From assembly GCA_003254925.1 (NCBI GenBank), contig QANZ01010589.1, positions 431,172 to 495,171 of the forward strand: DNA of 64,000 nucleotides, in the 5' to 3' direction. Source of the stretch: Chamaecrista fasciculata. Its lineage: Eukaryota; Streptophyta; Magnoliopsida; Fabales; Fabaceae. This document shows, in pieces, positions 60,101-64,000 of the stretch; the stretch's first letter is position 1, and every line of letters begins with the position of its first letter. The notes under the pieces are model-generated. The model was not told where the DNA came from and searched no databases. It saw nothing but the letters and a program-made list of their open reading frames with translations. Position numbers and translations under genes: made by a program.

Positions 60101-61167
60101 AATCTAAACCAGATACCAAGGCTAGCTTTCTTTATATGGCTACTGTCTCATGAACTGCTAGATTGGGAATCTTAAGTGATCTGGTGCATGTATATTTGTG
60201 TGATACACCAATCAAGAGAAGGAATACAATTTCTTTTTTCTGGCATTGTTTTGAGAAGAATGTCCCACTACATTGTTTTCTTTTTAAACTGCATAATAAT
60301 CTGCTGACATTGACAAGGCAAGGACGATGCTATCCAGGAGAGGTTGGATACAATTTTACTTAAGTTGGTCTCTTTAGAGATTGATCTGTAAGTCAAGGAC
60401 CAACAATTTAATTACTACTAAAAACTAGAAGAGTAACTGCTATATAGCTTCTCTTACTTTCTCTCGGTTTCTGAGCTTGCAACTGAGTAGAAGCTGAAAA
60501 TGTGAGGAATGAACTTACAAGTTGTTTTACCTTGTTACTGCTTCCTTTGGTAGGTACTGCTTAGCAGATAACCGATTAGCAACTGCTGTTGAGTTCCTGG
60601 ATCTGAGTAATGGTGCCGGTTGGGAGTTACTTCAGGTATATATTATAAAACGATTGTTTACTGCATCCTTTGGCAGGCTTTGTTGGCAATGATTTAGCAT
60701 GATAACATTTCATGCGTGCAAATAGGTAACTAAAATAGGAGCTAGGAGCATTGTTCATTAAAAGGCTCACCCTGTTGTTTCTGTTAGAATATGCCGTAGA
60801 TACTGTTATGTTATTGTGTAATTTCTGTTTTATTATTTTGTATTTAGTGGGTTTCTAAATTTCTGCAGTAGGTAGATACCAAAACAGTTTTATGGGGTAA
60901 TTTTTTTATTTGTTCAGTTATCATTATTTTAGGGACTTGATTTATGTACTTAAGTTTGTATTCTGACAGTTTTTGGTAGTGAAGTTATTCAGCCCTCAAA
61001 CACCTACGATTTCCCTTGTTTTCCCTCTTGTTTTCTACTGCTCTTTCACACATAAAAGACTGACAGTTTCTCACTGTTTCCAGGCAATGCTTAATCCTGA
61101 CTTCCGGAAACGACCAATTGCAGAAGCCGTTCTCAATCATCCATTTATGACTGGTGCAGTTCTGTGA
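57132..61167 (+). CDS. Plastid-targeted protein kinase-like protein (probable pseudokinase)
   Basis: 418 residues from exons 57132-57346, 57602-57700, 57813-57870, 57958-58038, 58172-58243, 58335-58582, 58687-58758, 59155-59271, 59351-59432, 59547-59593, 60554-60635, 61084-61167, all in frame. The N-terminus (about 50 residues, Ser/Thr-rich, few acidic) looks like a chloroplast transit peptide. A kinase-like fold follows: VVFKVYPG with the possible ATP lysine at residue 124, and LLQGAMRGLAYMHDHDRLHQSLGPSSVVL in place of the catalytic loop. HRD is replaced by HQS at residues 247-249. The DFG region is replaced by LRDLAFS (about 272-278). The C-lobe ends with NPDFRKRPIAEAVLNHPF. The catalytic Asp is missing, so phosphotransfer is doubtful. 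It is a conserved-looking plant gene of unknown role. Confidence 0.85.
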
Positions 61168-61982
61168 TCTTCAATATCAAAGCAAAGAATGTGTTTGGCT
61201 ATATGAACGATCTAGCGGATGGCTTTGCATTTATGTTTCTCTGTAAATATTACATTCTCCTTTGGAGGAAATAAAATACTTGGATATGCAATGCATCCTC
61301 ACTAGTAACTATGCTTCAGTAATAATCGTACTATCGTATGTCTAGGACTTAGAATTAGTATCCAATTACATTCTCCCTCTTGCATGCTTGTTTCTTGATG
61401 CAGTGTATTCTGTCTCTAAATTAGTAATTAGGATTTAAGGGAGACCAAATGAGTGTCAGAACCAATTCCTGGTGAAGCAAACTGACAGTATTTTGGACAT
61501 CTAGAGAAGGAAAGTCCAGAGGACTGGCAATATCTGTATGAGTCTGAAAACTAGTTCCCTTCTTCTCTTCCTCTCTTCATCTCCTAGTGGTGTTTTAATT
61601 TCACCCAATAAAGGATCTTGGTAAGAAGCCTAGTTTTAAACACCAATTAATTCAATAGACTATCAACAGTTGAACACGGTAAGGCAAGCGAGCTGCTAGT
61701 CCAAGGAACAAAAAAGTACAATTTCTAAAATGCACATTTTTTATTTTCAATAATTACTAATTAGTCTCAAAAGTCAAAACAATACCAGACCGACAATAAT
61801 TAAGGGTAGCAATATAAAATCAATTTAAATGAGTCAAATATTAATGTGTAACTTTGATTCTTGAATTTTGGCAACAAAAATAACTTTAACTCTGGAATAA
61901 ATCATTCTACTATTCTAGTTTTTGAGATGACTAATAATAAAATAAATTTTAAAAATGGCTATCTAATTTTTTTTTGGGTGTT

Positions 61983-61996
61983 TTTTCTTGGCCTGA
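61983..61996 (-). mobile_element. Ultra-short oligo(A)-tailed insertion (weaker case)
   Basis: A 14-bp insert TTTTCTTGGCCTGA (minus strand TCAGGCCAAGAAAA) between 9-bp repeats TTGGGTGTT at 61974-61982 and 61997-62005. The repeat is short and the tail interrupted. Confidence 0.4.
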
Positions 61997-62104
61997 TTGG
62001 GTGTTGAATTGTGATAATCTATTTGGTCTGAGTTTTTTTTAGAAAAAAAAAAAAAGAAAAAACACTTGGGAGAGACTGAAATGAAGCTGAAGAGAAGAAC
62101 AATA

Positions 62105-62272
62105 GTAGCCGTGCCCATGACCCAGTTGGTAAAGAGTCTATTCATAATCATAATCACAAGGTTGATGTGAGGGCCTTAGCGATCTGTAAGTATCCTAGTC
62201 TTGAGGCCTGCCCTCAACTTGGTGCTCCCGGGACCAATTCACCTAAAACTTTTGTTCTCCAACGAAAAAAAA
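62105..62272 (+). mobile_element. Possible SINE
   Basis: GCCCATGACCCAGTTGGTAAAGAG resembles a tRNA-type A box region (TGACCCAGTTGG). The block ends in an A-run (CCAACGAAAAAAAAT) about 165 bp later. No clear B box or target duplication, so tentative. Confidence 0.35.
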
Positions 62273-63264
62273 TAGTAACCGTCGTTACGAAGAAAGAGAT
62301 AGACCGATAAAAAGGAAAAAAAAAATGAAGTAGAGAGAAAGACGACTGATTTGGGTTGTTACAGTTTCGTTCTCTGGGTCGACTGCATTCTTCAGCATCT
62401 TCTCCAACAGGTTCGAGATGTTGTCTTTTTCTGCAATTATAGTATCGTTCATGTTTCTCTCATGTCATTCAATTTACCGATTTATCTGGCAATCCGAAAT
62501 TTAACAGTAGTTCTTGAAGAATTTATGCTGATGATTTTTGTCACTGGATCTTTGTCGATTGCTATTTTTTCTAACTTTGTCAATTTCTTTTGGATACTCT
62601 GATTTATTAATCTTCGACTGTTGGGATTTTTTATATTCATTTATTTTTTATATTCTCAGGTGCTCTATTCCTCCAGCTTTTCGTTTTGAATCATATGTTT
62701 CTGTTTCATGGGTTTATAGCGATGGTGTTTCTTTTTTAAGTGTTGGGCTTCTTGTTTGACTTGCAAAGTGAGCAAAGAGCGTTGATGAACTAATGTTGGT
62801 TTGAACCATATGTTTCTGTTTCATGGGAGGGGGGGTGTTCATGAGTTACTTGTTTGACTTGCAAATTGAACAGAGAGCGTTGATGAGCCGATGTTCGTTT
62901 GAATCATATGTATCTGCATCATGAGTTTATTATGTCTATTCTGTATTATTAAAGTTTGTCTTTTCTGCGGAAAAACCTGGTTCTGGAACATTACTTGCTT
63001 GATAGGAAATAATCTGAGTATCCCCCCCACACACAAACAGAACAGAAGTTCATTCCTAATTTGAGTTAGGATTGCAAGTATATAGGTCTTCTCTGTTTTT
63101 GTTGTATTTCTTATTCACTCAGAAAAAACTTGAAATTCCTGTTTTATTTGCAGTAGCAGCAAGTATCCAATGGCCTTTCTCTCTGTTACAGTGTAAATGG
63201 AAGGAGCTGTGCAAATTTTCCCGGTATATAAGATATTTTCTGGGGATTGACTGACAAATACTCA

Positions 63265-63918
63265 ATGGTAAGCCCAAAATTGTCTAATCGTCCAAAAATA
63301 TGCTACAGGCCTATACAACCTTCTGACCTTGACGTTTTGGAGCATATCCATGGCAGACTATTTCCCATCAGGTATGGTCTCACGTGATGTTGTTTCATTA
63401 ACTATATGTGTTCATGGCGTTGTGTAACTTGAAGATATTGCCATTTTTTCAGGTATGAACCTACTTTTTTCCAAGATGTGGTAAATGGGCACAACATTGT
63501 GGCGTGGGGAGCTGTTGACCGTAGTCGACCTGATGACCAAAGTGATGAAGTCATTGGATTTGTAACAGCTAGAGTTGTCCTTGCGAAAGAAAGTGAGGTT
63601 AGTCCCCTTCTCATACAACTGTGCTACTTTTGTCTAATTACTTGAAACATATTGAGAAGTTACAAGTGTTCCACCGCTTGTGCTTGGGCTGGAAATAGAA
63701 ACTTTAGGTAGCATGTAGTAAGCCCTCCTTGTATTAACAAGTTTGATTTTGAAAGAGCAACCTTCTCCTGTTACATTTTTCTTTTCTTTTTTTTAATGAA
63801 TGGATAATACTCTTGTAGATAGTGGATATGATTGGATATGACTCCTCCAAGACTGATCAAACTTTAGTCTACATTCTGACACTGGGAGTAGCTGAAGCTT
63901 ATAGGAATCTTGGAATTG
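63265..63918 (+). CDS. NAA60: GNAT N-acetyltransferase, NAA60/MCC1-like, 5' part (continues beyond window)
   Basis: Acetyl-CoA-dependent N-terminal/histone-type acetyltransferase. The Arabidopsis relatives are a membrane-associated NAA60 and MCC1, which influences meiotic crossovers. Exons: 63265-63371, 63453-63597, 63819-63918 (phase 1 at the end). The window ends in an acceptor CTGCAG at 64000, so the next exon begins just outside. The ATG gives MVSPKLSNRPKICYRPIQPS; then come DLDVLEHIHGRLFPIRYEP, VVNGHNIVAWGAVDR, VIGFVTARVV and LVYILTLGVAEAYRNLGIG, the start of the acetyl-CoA-binding motif A (R/Q-x-x-G-x-G/A). NAA60 versus MCC1 paralogue cannot be decided from this part. Confidence 0.88.
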
Positions 63919-64000
63919 GTAGGAATTTATCTTTTTTAAATATGGTCAGAGTTTTCCATCATATAAGGCTAAGATAGTCTAATTTGTGCCTGATCTGCAG

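Larger units (their letters stand above)
61168..63264. other. Pseudokinase 3' flank and NAA60-like 5' region
   Basis: The pseudokinase 3' UTR lies at about 61168-61280 (AATAAAATAC near 61270). A leader exon for the acetyltransferase is likely near 62340-62410, ending CCAACAG|GTTCGAG. Within 62770-62900 the passage TTGACTTGCAAA...AGAGCGTTGATGA occurs twice (imperfect duplication). No other gene seen. Confidence 0.5.

Noticed and set aside
1-64000. CRISPR arrays, operons, rRNA or tRNA genes
   Set aside because: None seen; the window is plant nuclear DNA and the repeats are transposons or microsatellites.

Overview
This is nuclear DNA from a flowering plant, almost certainly a eudicot. The genes are split by short AT-rich GT-AG introns, the intergenic DNA is AT-rich and full of small transposons, and every recognisable gene is a typical land-plant family (BRCA2, MTHFR, BAHD acyltransferase, fasciclin-like AGP, 4CL, mTERF, plant O-fucosyltransferase). 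There are no operons. Exon coordinates were built by hand from splice signals and reading-frame continuity. All multi-exon models stay in frame across every junction.

Layout. 33-7274 (+): 3' part of a BRCA2 homologue (BRC repeats, helical and OB-fold DNA-binding region). 7721-8877: a decayed hAT element. 11296-17321 (-): complete methylenetetrahydrofolate reductase with a long 5'-UTR intron reaching about 19354 and an RTE-type LINE tail in intron 1. 19.6-27.6 kb: a transposon-rich gene desert (a Mutator-like foldback element, an L1 LINE relic, Helitron termini, a Mutator-like MITE). 27934-29286 (+): intronless benzyl-alcohol-benzoyltransferase-like BAHD enzyme. 30.2-32.8 kb: small MITEs, a chimeric scrap of two neighbouring genes and a 1.66 kb foldback element. 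33434-34174 (+): fasciclin-like arabinogalactan protein. 35033-35341 (-): mitochondrial ribosomal protein L6, with part of its 5'-UTR intron copied to 38111-38713. 36.9-42.5 kb: inverted-repeat elements, one with an assembly gap at its centre. 43673-46962 (+): 4-coumarate:CoA ligase. 48063-50340 (-): plastid mTERF5-like protein. 51724-56476 (-): GDP-fucose O-fucosyltransferase family protein. 57132-61167 (+): plastid-targeted pseudokinase-like protein, divergent from the fucosyltransferase. 63265 to the window end (+): 5' part of a NAA60/MCC1-like GNAT acetyltransferase.

The genes do not form one pathway. 4CL and the BAHD enzyme both handle phenylpropanoid/benzenoid CoA thioesters, and MTHFR supplies the methyl groups used in lignin synthesis, but their proximity is probably chance.

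The most unusual signal is a set of ten ultra-short insertions of 14-23 bp. Each is essentially a short oligo(A) tail with 5-15 preceding bases, often ending GGCC before the A-run, and each is flanked by a 9-18 bp direct repeat whose outer edge often looks like an L1-type nick site. They look like extremely 5'-truncated retroposition events. Other notable items are a chimeric fragment joining pieces of the BAHD and L6 genes through AACC microhomology, several foldback elements with perfect 9-bp target duplications, and a 196-bp direct repeat meeting at a single N that looks like an assembly artefact.
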